64,000 nucleotides of DNA, taken from the NCBI GenBank assembly GCA_946122785.1, contig CAMGYJ010000008.1, positions 1,341,912 to 1,405,911 of the forward strand. The letters are read 5' to 3'. Positions 43,567-53,842 of the stretch are shown one piece after another. A model generated the notes under the pieces. It was given only the letters and a program-made list of their open reading frames with translations. It was not told the DNA's origin and made no database searches. A program made the position numbers and the translations under genes. The number at the start of each line of letters is the position of its first letter. Position 1 is the stretch's first letter. Source of the stretch: Linum tenue (lineage: Eukaryota > Streptophyta > Magnoliopsida > Malpighiales > Linaceae).

Positions 43567-44577
43567 TGCTTAATTACACGTATGGTCACTCAAATTACAT
43601 AAATGTTTCATGTTTGCCACCCGAATTACTTTCCTTGCAACAACTCCCTTTCCGCAAGATGGATGGCGGAGCTAGAGGGAGAAAAAGAAGACATCGATGG
43701 TTGATGTGGCTTTCTTCGTGAAATGTCGTATGAGCTTGGGGGTAGGAAAAGAAGAAGATGGTGGTGATTTAGGGTTTCTTTGAGAGACGAGAGGCGGGTC
43801 TAGATGGAGGATCTATAGGAATGGAGAAGAAGTGTGGTGGGAGGAAGGTGATTTTCATATTGGTCACCTCTCAGTCTCCAGATGCAGATGAATCTGGTTG
43901 TGGGGCGAGGCCGAACGGCGCTATTGTTGTCGATGGCGACGAGTCTGGAACAAGGAACTCCAGCTGGTGGTGATTGTTGTTGTTGTCGATGGAGGGAGGG
44001 GGATTGATTCTTTGGTCGCATGCCTCCGGTGTGAATGCTATAGATCGATGGGGGAGGGTCGTCGGTGGTGAAGGAAAGGGTGTTTGAAGAGAAGAGGATG
44101 GAGCAAGGCGGCATCGTTGGGGAGGTCGGTGGAGACTTGGGCGAATTCGAGAGAGGTCTCGGCGATAGGGAGTTTTGGTTATAGTGACTTTCGGCTTCTC
44201 CTGCTTCAATTTATTGTTGTATGTATTGTGCTTTATTACCATACAATTCATCTCAATTATTCTCAATTTGGGGTTCGTGCTTTCCAATTCAAGGTTGGGG
44301 TTGGGGAAAGCGAAGAAGACACCGGAGGGGAAGGTGGGCCCACTTGATTTTTCTAATTATTGTTCTAATTATTATTTTTTTTAATTGACATTTCATTAAT
44401 TTAACCGTCCAGTTAGCAGTTTCGTTTGCCACGTCATCGGAAAACTGACGGAGACTGATGGTCGGTGACTAACGGCGAAAGAAATAGTAAACTTAGTGGC
44501 TAATATGAAAGGAAAGTAATTCGGTTGGCAAATATGAAGGATTTATGTAATTTGAGTGACCAAATATTTAATTTAGC
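43567..44577. mobile_element. MULE-like element with 10-bp TSD AAAAATAAAT; empty site at 53842
   Basis: Flanking direct repeats AAAAATAAAT (43557-43566 and 44578-44587). The ends are about 70-bp imperfect inverted repeats containing GGTCACTCAAATTACATAAA on both sides, then TTCATRTTTGCCAMCCGAAT. The duplicated host segment at 53842-53866 reads straight through (CCTAATAAAAATAAATATTA) without the insert, which proves the boundaries and the duplication. The inside is GC-richer, with frames on both strands (for example minus 43871-44287) but no MURA transposase, so captured sequence is likely. Ends and a 9-10 bp duplication fit Mutator. Confidence 0.82.
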
Positions 44578-45962
44578 AAAAATAAATATTAATTTGTTAG
44601 AAAGAATATCTCACTAACATAGTTATATGAAAAATTAAATAAATGATCACGTCATTTTATTTTGTCAATTATACTTACATGACCCTTTAACCATTCTACA
44701 AAAGCATCATTATGTAGTTTTTCAAAATCCAGTTGAGAGATGCTCCGTCGCCGATCTTTATTTTGAGATTCCCTTTTGATAGCATCACGATGATCCCTAG
44801 AAGTTAAGAAACAAAAACAATCATTACATTGCTTGAGTTATTACTAAAATTATATAATTGGTAATAAATGGAAAATGAAACGAATAATAACTTACTAACG
44901 AAAGGAAATAATTATATCACAATTATGTAAGACATAGGGGTGAGCCTGGACCAATGTCTTATCATCAAGTTTGAGATCTTGTACCCCCTATTGGACGTCC
45001 GGGAAGAATTAGGCAAGGAGCATCATGCATCAGTGTAAAATCTTCATCAACTGTAAGATGTTGAGAAACGGGGCAACAACCACAAGCAAGAATCGAATAC
45101 ACAAGACACGCAATTTTTACGTGAAAAACCGAAATCGGGAAAAACCACGGGACCTTTGTCCAAACCAAAACTCCACTAGAGTTTGGTGGGATTACAAGTC
45201 CTCTCTATACTAGATAGAGGATTACAAACGCCTCAAGAACACCCTTATTGGATAAACAATCTACCACAATAGCTCTCACCAACATGGTGGATAACAAGAA
45301 CAAGAGCAAGATAAAGAGAGGTTATGGAGTACCGAAAAACAGATTCGTACACCTTCTGTCCAGCAGCTATTCCAGACGAACTAGAGCTCAGAATGACGAT
45401 CCCTCCGGTCAGAATGAAGCCCAGACAATTGCATACCCACTGTCCAAATTTCAGGACGAGCTAACAATTCAATCTTCTAGGACGCTCACTTAAACATGCT
45501 TCCCTGCTGCAGAAACGAAAAACTGTAGCTCTTTCTCTCTTCTCTCTTTTTCCTTATCTCTTCTCTTTTCTGATTCTCTCTCTCTGGAAAAGAAAGGATG
45601 GCTCCTCTTTTTCACTTTTGACCAGACAATAACTCTCTATTTTGAAAATAAAGGATCTTCTAGAAACCAACCAAAACTCAAACTCAAACAGGTTAATCCA
45701 ACCACCATATGAGTTGGACCAACCCAACAAATCTCTCCCTCCAACTCATATGGAGGGTAGCACCAAACCTGCCTCATCTCGATAGAAAATTTGTTTCCCA
45801 CTTGGTAGAGACTTAGTCATCATGTCCGAACCATTGTCATCCGTATGCACCATGTTGAGCTCCAACAACTTTTCTTCCAAAATCTCGCGAATCCAATGAT
45901 ATTGAACATTTATGTGTTTCGACCTTGAGTGGAAAGTATGATTCTTGCAAAGATGGATTGCA
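43778..45962 (+). repeat. 2.18-kb tandem duplication, copy 1
   Basis: Starts inside the MULE at CTTTGAGAGACG and ends inside copia RNase H coding sequence. It contains part of the MULE, CACTA linker/DUF4218 sequence, a full copia LTR (45059-45729) and 230 bp of RNase H. Copy 2 follows immediately. By eye identity is about 95%, with a 20-odd bp indel near 44150/46340. Confidence 0.9.
45059..45729 (-). repeat. Extra copia B LTR (671 bp), made by the tandem duplication
   Basis: On the minus strand starts TGTTGGGTTGGTCC and ends GTTTCTCAACA, followed by CACTA sequence. Preceded (minus strand) by the purine tract and the last 230 bp of RNase H, which then stop at the duplication junction. Confidence 0.88.
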
Positions 45963-48134
45963 CTTTGAGAGACGGGAGGCGGGTCTAGATGGAGGATCTA
46001 TAGGAATGGAGAAGAAGTGTGGTCGGAGGAAGGAGATTTTCATATTGGTCACCTCTCAGTCTCCAGATCCAGATGAATCTGGTTGTGGGGCGAGGCCGAA
46101 CGCCGCTATTGTTGTCGATGGCGACGAATCTGGAAGAAGGAACTCCACCCGGTGGTGATTGTTGTTGTTGTCGATGGAGGGAGGGCGATTGATTCTTTGG
46201 TCGCCTGCCTCCGGTGTGAATTCTATAGATCTATGGGGGGAGGATCGTCGGTGGTGAAGGAAAGGGTATTTGAAGAGAAGAGGATGGAGCAAGGCGGCAT
46301 CGTTGGGGAGGTCGGTGGAGAGTTGGGCGAAGTCGAGAGGGAGTTTTGCTTATAGTGACTTTCGGCTTCTCCTGCTTCAATTTATTGTTGTATGTATTGT
46401 GCTTTATTACCATACAATTCATCTCAATTATTCTCAATTTGGGGTTCGTGCTTTCCAATTCAAGGTTGGGGTTGGGGAAAACGAAGAAGACAAGGGAGGG
46501 GAAGGTGGGCCCACTTGATTTTTTCTAATTATTGTTCTACTTATTATTTTTGTAATTGACATGTCATCAATTTAACCGTCCAGTTAGCAGTTTCGTTTGC
46601 AACGTCATCGGAAAAGTGACGGAGACTGATGGCCGGTGACTAACGGCGAAAGAAATCGTACAGTTAGTGGCTAATATGAAAGGAAAGTAATTCGGATGGC
46701 AAACATGAAAGATTTATGTAATTTGAGTGCCAAACATTTACTGTAGCCAAAAATAAATATTAATTTGTTAGAAAGAATATGTCACTAACATAGTTATATG
46801 AAAAATTAAATAAATGATCACAGCATTTTATTTTGTCAATTATACTTACATGACCCTTTAACCATTCTACAAAAGTAGCATTATGTAGTTTTTCAAAATC
46901 CAGTTGAGAGATGCCCCGTCGCCGATCTTTATTTTGAAATTCCCTTTTGATAGCATCACGATGATCCCTAGAAGTTGAGAAACAAAAACAATCATTACAT
47001 TGCTTGAGTTATTACTAAAATTATATAATTGGTAATAAATGGAAAATGAAACGAATAATAACTTTTTAACGAAAGGAAATAATTATATCACAATTATGTA
47101 AGACATAGGGGTGAGCCTGGACCAATGTCTTATCATCAAGTTTGAGATCTCGTACCCCCCTATTGGAGGTCCGGGAAGAATTAGACAAGGAGCATCATGC
47201 ATCAGTGTTAAATCTTCATCAAATGTAAGATGTTGAGAAACAGGGCAGCAACCACAAGCAAGAATCGAATGCACAAGACACACAATTTTTACGTGGAAAA
47301 CCAAAATCGGGGAAAACCACGGGACCTTTGTCCAAACCACAACTCCACTAGACTTTGGTGGGATTACAAGTCATCTATATACTAGCTAGAGGATTACAAA
47401 CACATCAAGAACACCCTTCTTGGATCAACAATCAACCACAATAGCTCTCACCAACATGGTGGATAACAAGAACAAGAGAAGGACAAAGAGAGGTTGTGGA
47501 GTACCAAAAAACAGATTCGTACACCTTTTGTCCAGCAGCTATTCCAGACGAACTAGAGCTCAGAATGACGATCCCTCCGGTCAGAATGAAGCCCAGACAA
47601 TTGCGAACCCACTGTCCAAATTTCAGGACGAGCTAACAGTTCAATCTTCTAGGACGGTCACTTGAACAGGCTGCCATGCTGTAGAAACGAAAAACTATAG
47701 CTCTTTCTCTCTTCTCTCTTTTTCCTTATCTCTTCTCTTTTCTGATTCCCTTTCTCTTGAAAATGAAAGGCTGGCTCCTTTTTTTCACTTTTGACCAGAC
47801 AATAACTCTCTATTTTGAAAATATAGGATCTTCTAGAAACCAACCAAAACTCAAACTCAAACTGGTTAATCCAACCACCATATGAGTTGGACCAACCCAA
47901 CAAATCTCCCCTCCAACTCATATGGAGGGTAGCACCAAACCTGCCTCATCTCGATAGAAAATATGTTTCCCACTTGGTAAATACTTAGTCATCATGTCCG
48001 AACCATTGTCATCCGTATGCACCTTGTTGAGCTCCAACAACTTTTCTTCCAAAACCTCACGAATCCAATGATATCGAACATCTATGTGTTTCGACCTTGA
48101 GTGGAAAGTATGATTCTTGCAAAGATGGATTGCA
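45963..48134 (+). repeat. 2.18-kb tandem duplication, copy 2
   Basis: Begins at CTTTGAGAGACG (45963), colinear with copy 1 through the LTR and RNase H end, and then runs on into the rest of copia B at 48135 (CTTTGACTATC). The six bases CTTTGA are shared by both parental sequences at the junction. Confidence 0.9.
47231..47902 (-). repeat. 3' LTR of copia B
   Basis: TG...CA boundaries (minus strand TGTTGGG to CTCAACA). Shares the full length with 45059-45729. Confidence 0.9.
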
Positions 48135-49500
48135 CTTTGACTATCACAATAGAGCACATACCTCTCTTGCTTGATGCACAACTCTTGAAGAAACTTCTTC
48201 ACCCATAGCATCTCTTTCCAAGATTCCATCACTTTTATGTACTCCGCTTCTGTTGTTGATAATGCAACACATTTTTGCAGTCTAGATTGCCATGAAACTG
48301 CAGCACCTGCAAAAGTAATCACGTATCTAGAGGTCGACTTTCTAGAGTCCACATCACCTGCCATGTTAGCATCGTTATATCCATCTAGTATGGTCTTGCC
48401 ATTACCAAAGCATAGACACACTCTAGAAGCACCTCTCAAGTAGCGAAGAATCCACTTCACTGCTCTCGAATGTTCTTTCCCCGGATTGGAAAGAAACCGA
48501 CTACAATCCCAACGGCATGAGCAATATCCGCTCTTGTGCAAACCATGGCATACATCAAGCATTCATTGCTTCTTTCTCTTCCTCACTTGTAGGATAATGC
48601 TTCGAACTCAATATGAAATGTCCTCCAAGTGGAGTACTAACCGCCTTAGCCTTGCTAATGTTGAACCGCTCAAGAACTCTTTCAATATACCTTTCTTGAG
48701 ACAACCAAAATTTTCCATTCCTTCGATCCCTAGAGATTCTCATCCCTAGAATTTGTTTCGTCGGTCCCAGGTCCTTCATGGCAAAGGATTTACTCAAATC
48801 CTCTTTCAATCTATAAATCTCTCCAACATTTTGACCCACGATCAACATGTCATCCACGTAAAGCAAGGGAATGATGAAATCATTTTTAGCAAAGTATTTC
48901 ACAAGCACACAATGATCGGAGGTAGTTCTTGCATCCCGTGGTTGACCATGAATGAGTCAAATTTCTTGTACCATTGCCTTGGTGTTTGCTTCAACCCATA
49001 TAAGCTCTTTCTTAATCTACATACAAGATCTTCTTTGCCTTTAACCTCGAACCCTTCCGGTTGATCCATGTAGATTTCTTCCTCTAAGTCACCATGAAGA
49101 AACGCCGTCTTCACATCGAGTTGTTCAACTTCCAAATCCAAACTTGCAGCCAACCCAAGCACAACTCGGATATAGGATATCTTCACCACGGGAGAGAAAA
49201 TTTCTTCAAAGTCAACACCTTTCTTTTGGTTGAAACCCTTCACAACTAGTCGCGCCCTAAACTGAGGCTTTGAACTAGTTTCCTCCGTCTTTAACTTGTA
49301 GACCCACTTGTTCTTAAGTGATCTTTTTCCTTTGGGTAGTTTCACCAAATCATAGGTGTGATTCTCTTGCAAAGACTTCATCTCTTCTTGCATTGCTTTG
49401 TTCCACTCCTCCTTGTCTTCATGGGAAATGGCTTCTTGATAATATTCGGGTTCTCCCCCGTCAGTCAACAATAGGTACTCATGAGGGGAGTACCAAGTGG
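47918..49500 (-). pseudogene. pol: Copia B reverse transcriptase and RNase H
   Basis: Frame 49471-48899: KEEWNKAMQEEMKSLQENHT, KNKWVYKLK, FRARLVVKGFNQKKGVDFEE, LDVKTAFLHGDLEEEIYMDQ and SLYGLKQTPRQWYKKFD. After a frame change, 48908-48555 has PLLYVDDMLIVG (catalytic YVDD) and KDLGPTKQILGMRI. Then 48562-47918 holds RNase H: SRKSTSRYVITFAGAAVSWQ, STTEAEYI, CDSQSAIHLCKN and FHSRSKHIDVRYHWIRE. Two frame breaks separate the blocks. Several catalytic residues survive, but no continuous enzyme is encoded. Confidence 0.88.
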
Positions 49501-49752
49501 AAGCTTTACGATCTCTTGTTAACTTTCTTTGTTTGGATAGAGGTTGATCTTCTTCAACTTATTCTTCTTGCTGCAATTGCTCTTCTCCTTGCACTTCTTG
49601 ATCTAGTGCACCTTGGGGCTCATTATCCACTACTTCCTCAACATTTTCATGCATTTGGGAAGGAGATATATGCTCCAAATTAACCGGGCCAGCTGTTTTA
49701 TTTTTCTTCTTTTCACCCCTTTCGACGTCTTCACTTGTCTTATCTTCAAGAA

Positions 49753-50659
49753 AAATCACATCCCGATCCGAACAATTTTCCTTGCAATTGGATCCCATAA
49801 TCTGTACCCGAACTCTTTACGCCCATTGCCCATGAATATAAATGGTTTTGCTTTGTTATCAAGCTTTGCTCTCTCATCTTTTGGAACATGAACATAGGCC
49901 CTGCAACCGAACACTCGCAAGTGCTCATATGAGACTTCCTTTCTTGTCCATACTCGTTGAGGCACGTCACCCTCCAAAGGGACCTATGGCGAAAGGTTGA
50001 TTAGATCAACCGTTGTACGCATTGCTTCTCCCAAAAATGATTTAGGTAGCTTGGCATGTGAGAGTATACACTTGATTCTCTCACAAATTGTTCTGTTCAT
50101 CCTCTTGGCGACACCGTTTTGTTGTGGAGTCTTGGGTACACTTTTCTGCAGTTTAATTCCGTGCAATCTGCAGTAGCTTTCGAATGGACCTCTATACTCT
50201 CCTCCATTATCAGCCCTTACACACTTCAACTTGAGCCCGGTTTCCCTTTCAACTTTAGCATGAAATTGCTTGAAAACTTCTAGCACCTGATCCTTCGTTT
50301 TCAAAGTATATGTCCACACCTTCCTTGAGTGATCATCGATGAAGGTAACATAATAGCTTGCACCACCAAGAGTTTTATCTATCATAAAACAAACATCGGT
50401 GTGAATTAGATTAAGTACCTTACTCCTTCTAGAAGGTGGAAATCTATGAAGTGCAACTCTATGAGTTTTTCCTGCTAAACAATCAACACAAGTTTTAAGA
50501 AGGGCACCTTTAGCTCCTGGCAAGAGTTGTTTCTTGGACAATATTTGCAGCCCCTTCTCGCTCAAATGACCGAGTCTCTCATGCCAAAGCTCAATGGAAG
50601 AATCTTTCTTAGCAACATTGATTCCTCCCTTGCTATGCTTTGGATTCGTCATGTAGAGC
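49753..50659 (-). pseudogene. pol: Copia B integrase, catalytic Glu replaced by Lys
   Basis: Starts after the hAT element with NPKHSKGGINVAKKDSSIEL, WHERLGHLSEKGLQ and CVDCLAGKTHRVALHRFP (GAG-pre-integrase). The core has HTDVC, FIDDHSRKVW and VRADNGGEY. The third acidic residue should sit in NGVAERMNRT; here the codon at 50104-50106 reads AAG (GVAKRMNRTI), which by itself would abolish catalysis. A stop follows DLINLSP at 49984, and the RVWTRKEVSYEHLRVFGCRA region continues in another frame to about 49753. Spacer sequence to RT is decayed. Confidence 0.88.
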
Positions 50660-51888
50660 TAGGGGTGAGCATTCGGTCGGTTTGGTTCAAACCGAACCGA
50701 AGAGATGACTTCCAGGTCCCCGAATTAGTGCACGAGAAAAACCGAATTCGAACAGAAATATATTTTGGTTTGGTTCATCCGAACCAAAATATATATCTGT
50801 TACATTCGGTTTTAATACCCTATACGAAGTTTTAGAAACCCTCCACCTACTTACCCTATCTCCCCACCCCATTCACCATTTCCATTTTCCAGAACAAATT
50901 CTTTCTTCTTCTCTCTCTTTCTTTTCTCTCTCTCCCCTACAGCACAAAAGCGATGACGAGTTCTCCTCCCGTTGCTGGACTCGGCGGCGTTTTCTCCTCC
51001 CATTGTTGGACTCGGCGATGGCGATTTCTCGTCCCGTTGCAGGACACGGCGCCGCGGCGGCGGCGATTTCTCCTCCGTTGCAGGACTCGGCGGCGGCGAT
51101 TTCTCCTCCCATTTAGGGACTCGGCGGCAACAGCGATCGATGGAGAGAACAACCAGGTGCAGGCAGCGATTGAGATTGACGGCGAGAACAACCCAAAGGC
51201 GATGACGACTGAATGTTAGAGGTTAGTATGGGTTTAGATCTAAGTATGCATGGTGACTTTGGCTTGATTTTCTTCATGTAGCTTCAGTAGCTTTGTCTCT
51301 GTTTTGATCAGGAGGAAAAGAAAGCTTCGTCTCGCGTCGATGGTAGTCCCTCTGTCGCTCAGGCCACCACTGGATTTGATGGGAGCTAGAGGTGGTGAAG
51401 CGAAGTCGGCAGCGAGATGGGATTGAAGGGGAGGCAGGTAGGAGGTTGTGGTGTTGGAGGTTGATGGAGCGAGAATGGTGTTTTGATTGGAGGTTGGTTG
51501 GCTCTTGTCTGACGGCCGCGGTTCAGAGAAAGGAAAGAGTAGAGATGTAGGGGAGAGGGTTGTATGTGGGCTTAGTAGGGTTTCATTTGGGCTAGGGTTG
51601 TGACTTGTAAGGGTTTGGGCTTATTCTGTGGGGAGAGTTGGGCTGTAAAGGGGAGGATTTGGGCTTAATTGGGCTGTGGGGAGAGAGGGTTTATCACTGA
51701 ATAATAATTTTTCGGTTTGTCGGTTCGGTGTTCGGAATGTTGGTTCGGCCAACACTACCCTGGCTTCCGAATTAGGCATTTTCTGCTTCCGATTTCCGAA
51801 CTGAACAACATAAATTCGGTTTCGGTTCACTTTGAAGTCAATTCGGTTAGGTTTGGTTCGGATTTATAGAACCGGATTCCCACCCCTA
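50660..51888. mobile_element. hAT-type element inside copia B, TSD TGTAGAGC, with captured-looking cargo
   Basis: Exact 8-bp repeats TGTAGAGC (50652-50659 and 51889-51896) split the copia protease/integrase junction. Terminal repeats TAGGGGTGAGCATTCGG and, reverse-complemented, TAGGGGTGGGAATCCGG. Subterminal zones carry TTCGGTTTGGTTC/ACCGAACC motifs like the MITE at 7384. The interior has a CT-rich leader (50890-50940) and a GC-rich, internally repeated block (50953-51160; units near GGACTCGGCGGCGGCGATTT) that is open in two plus frames, then non-coding sequence. No hAT transposase. The cargo could be a captured 5' gene segment. Confidence 0.9.
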
Positions 51889-51896
51889 TGTAGAGC

Positions 51897-52410
51897 GTAC
51901 TTTCCTTCTTGCCTTTAGCCACCACTAGAGAACCTCTCGAGAGCTTCCATTTTACTTCTCCAAAATAGTTGGTATAACCATCATCATCAAACTTTCCCGT
52001 AGATATCAAATTCAGCCTCATGTCAGGAACATGTCTCATATCCTTCAAGACTAGCTTGCAACCCGTATTGGTCTCTAGATTAATATCACCCATGTCAACA
52101 ATCTTTGATGCACCATCATTTCCCATCCTCACACAACCATAGTTACCGTTTGTGTACGAAGAGAAAAAATCAGCCCGTGAGGTCACGTGGAATGAGGCAC
52201 CCGAGTCAACAACCCAAGTACTCTCTTGACAAGTAAGGTTAACAAAACCGGCATCACAAACAATGACCACATCACCATCTGTGGCAGCAGCAGTAGTTTC
52301 ATCATTTTCTCGGTTTTCCACACTTTTTCCTCTAGCTTGTTCCCATTTCAAGATTCTGCACTCTCTCCTCATGTGTCCGGCTGGTTGCACTGATAACATG
52401 TGATTTCTCC
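51897..52410 (-). pseudogene. pol: Copia B zinc knuckle and protease
   Basis: After the CX2CX4HX4C knuckle, the frame 52399-51900 reads TWVVDSGASFHVTSRADFFS (aspartic protease active site DSGA), CVRMGNDGASKIVDMGDI, MRHVPDMRLNLIS and LYI, ending where the hAT element interrupts it. The protease cleaves the Gag-Pol polyprotein. Confidence 0.88.
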
Positions 52411-52430
52411 TCTTGGTCTTGACATTGATT

Positions 52431-52950
52431 TTAATCTCCCTTTTGATCTTCCTCCGATGTTACTTCGATTCTGAGAGTTCTTGAAGTTGAAATTTCGATT
52501 TCTGCTTCTTCCACGACTTCCAGAATTATCCGCCACCAAAGCACGTGACTCCGATGTAATCCCAAATCTTTTCTCCTTGCCTCTTCATTCAGCATGCTAT
52601 CCTTGACAATGTCCACCATGAATTTCCCATTAGGTGCCGAGTTGCTAAGTGAGACCACCAAAGTCTCCCAACTATCCGGCAAAGAGCTAAAAAGTAACAA
52701 TGCTTGCACTTCATCATCAAGTGCTAACTTCATAGTAGTTAGCTGGTTCACAAGCCCTTGAAAGTAACTCAAATGCTCCGAGACACTATGCCCATCCTTA
52801 TACTTCAAGTTCACAATTCTTCGAATGAGTGAGGCTTTATTTTGAGCCGATTGCCTCTCATTCATGGACTCCAATTTCTGCCATAATTCATCTGCTCTTG
52901 TATCTTTTGCAACATGAAGAAAGATGCTTTGGTCAATCCATTATCGAATG
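52431..52950 (-). pseudogene. gag: Copia B gag (N-terminally broken)
   Basis: The frame from 52874 gives ESMNERQSAQNKASLIRRIV, YKDGHSVSEHLSYFQGLVNQ and LTTMKLALDDEVQALLLFSS, then LPDSWETLVVSL, the UBN2-type copia gag core. Upstream, DELWQKL is visible in another frame, and the expected N-terminus near 53030 is decayed (MAARSRKTRPRC). The zinc knuckle CYQCNQPGHMRREC follows at about 52370-52410 after a frame change. Confidence 0.85.
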
Positions 52951-53169
52951 ATTGCCACCGCCTTTCTATGTAAGACCTCCTATTGCATCTCGGTCTTGTC
53001 TTCCGGCTTCTTGCTGCCATTTTCAATTGGCTCATAGAGATCCTTTCAAAAAAGAATATCCTCCATCCGTGGCTTCCAAATAGAGTTGTTGGATGATGTC
53101 AACTTGATCATTGCTCCACTTGAGTCCTCCATTCTTGCCATTCACCATACACAGCCCCCAAACAACCAG

Positions 53170-53181
53170 GCTCTGATACCA
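53170..53181 (-). other. Primer-binding site of copia B
   Basis: Minus strand TGGTATCAGAGCC directly inside the 5' LTR, complementary to initiator tRNA-Met. Confidence 0.85.
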
Positions 53182-53182
53182 C

Positions 53183-53842
53183 TGTTGAGAAACGGGATAG
53201 CAACCATAAGCAAGAATCGAATGCACAAGACACGCAATTTTTACGTGGAAAACCCAAATCGGGAAAAACCACGGGACCTTTGTCCAAACCACAACTCCAC
53301 TAGACTTTGGTGGGATTACAAGTCCTCTCTAGACTAGCTAGAGGATTAAAAACACCTCAAGAGCACCCTTCTCGGATCAACAATCAACCACAATAGCTCT
53401 CACCAACATGGTGGATAACAAGAACAAGAGCAAGACAAAGAGAGGTTGTGGAGTACCAAAAAACATATTCGTACACCTTCTGTCCAGCAGCTATTCCAGA
53501 AGAACTAGAGCTCCGAATGGTGATCCCGTCAGTCAGAAAGAAGCACAAACAATTGCAAACCCACTGTCCAAATTTTAGGAGGATCCAATGGTTCAATCTT
53601 CCAGAACGCTCACTTGAATAGGCCACCCTGCTACAAAAACGAAAAACTGCAGCTCTTTCTCTCTTCTCTCTTTTTTCGTATCTCTTCTCTTTTCTGATTC
53701 TCTCTCTGGAAAATGAAAGGCTGACTTCTCTTTTTCACTTTTGACCAGACAATAACTCTCTATTTTGAAAATAAAGGATCTTGTAGAAACCAACCAAAAC
53801 TCAAACTCAAACCAGTTAATCAATCACCATATGAGTTGGACC
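53183..53842 (-). repeat. 5' LTR of copia B, outer end truncated
   Basis: Same sequence as the other LTRs, up to ATATGAGTTGGAC. The last bases (CAACCCAACA on the plus strand) are replaced by CACTA sequence CTAATAAAAAT, with ACC shared at the joint. Confidence 0.88.

Larger units (their letters stand above)
47231..53842 (-). mobile_element. Copia B, Tnt1-like Ty1/copia element, interrupted by a hAT element
   Basis: LTRs: 3' copy 47231-47902 (672 bp) and 5' copy 53183-53842 (missing its first 10 bases or so). The primer site GTGGTATCAGAG is at 53170-53181 and a GGAGGGGAGATT purine tract adjoins the 3' LTR. Gag, protease, integrase, RT and RNase H follow in copia order on the minus strand, split by frame changes and by the hAT insertion 50660-51888. 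Protein text resembles tobacco Tnt1 (for example VPKDERAKLDNKAKPFIFMG), so the Tork lineage is likely. Left flank is CACTA at GTAAGA; right flank is a different part of CACTA, the result of a later exchange. Confidence 0.9.

Noticed and set aside
43871..44287. 138-codon minus-strand frame in the MULE, proline- and arginine-rich
   Set aside because: Overlaps other equally long frames on both strands in GC-rich sequence; no conserved motif; the corresponding copy at 46 kb is broken differently.
45059..45729. Apparent solo LTR
   Set aside because: Purine tract and RNase H end adjoin it and the same junction is shared with copy 2, so it arose by tandem duplication, not by LTR-LTR recombination.
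50953..51219. 88-codon plus-strand frame with repeated FLLP/RRRR segments
   Set aside because: Its pattern is produced by the DNA repeat (GGACTCGGCGGCGGCGATTT units), and the other frames are open as well; reported only as cargo of the hAT element.
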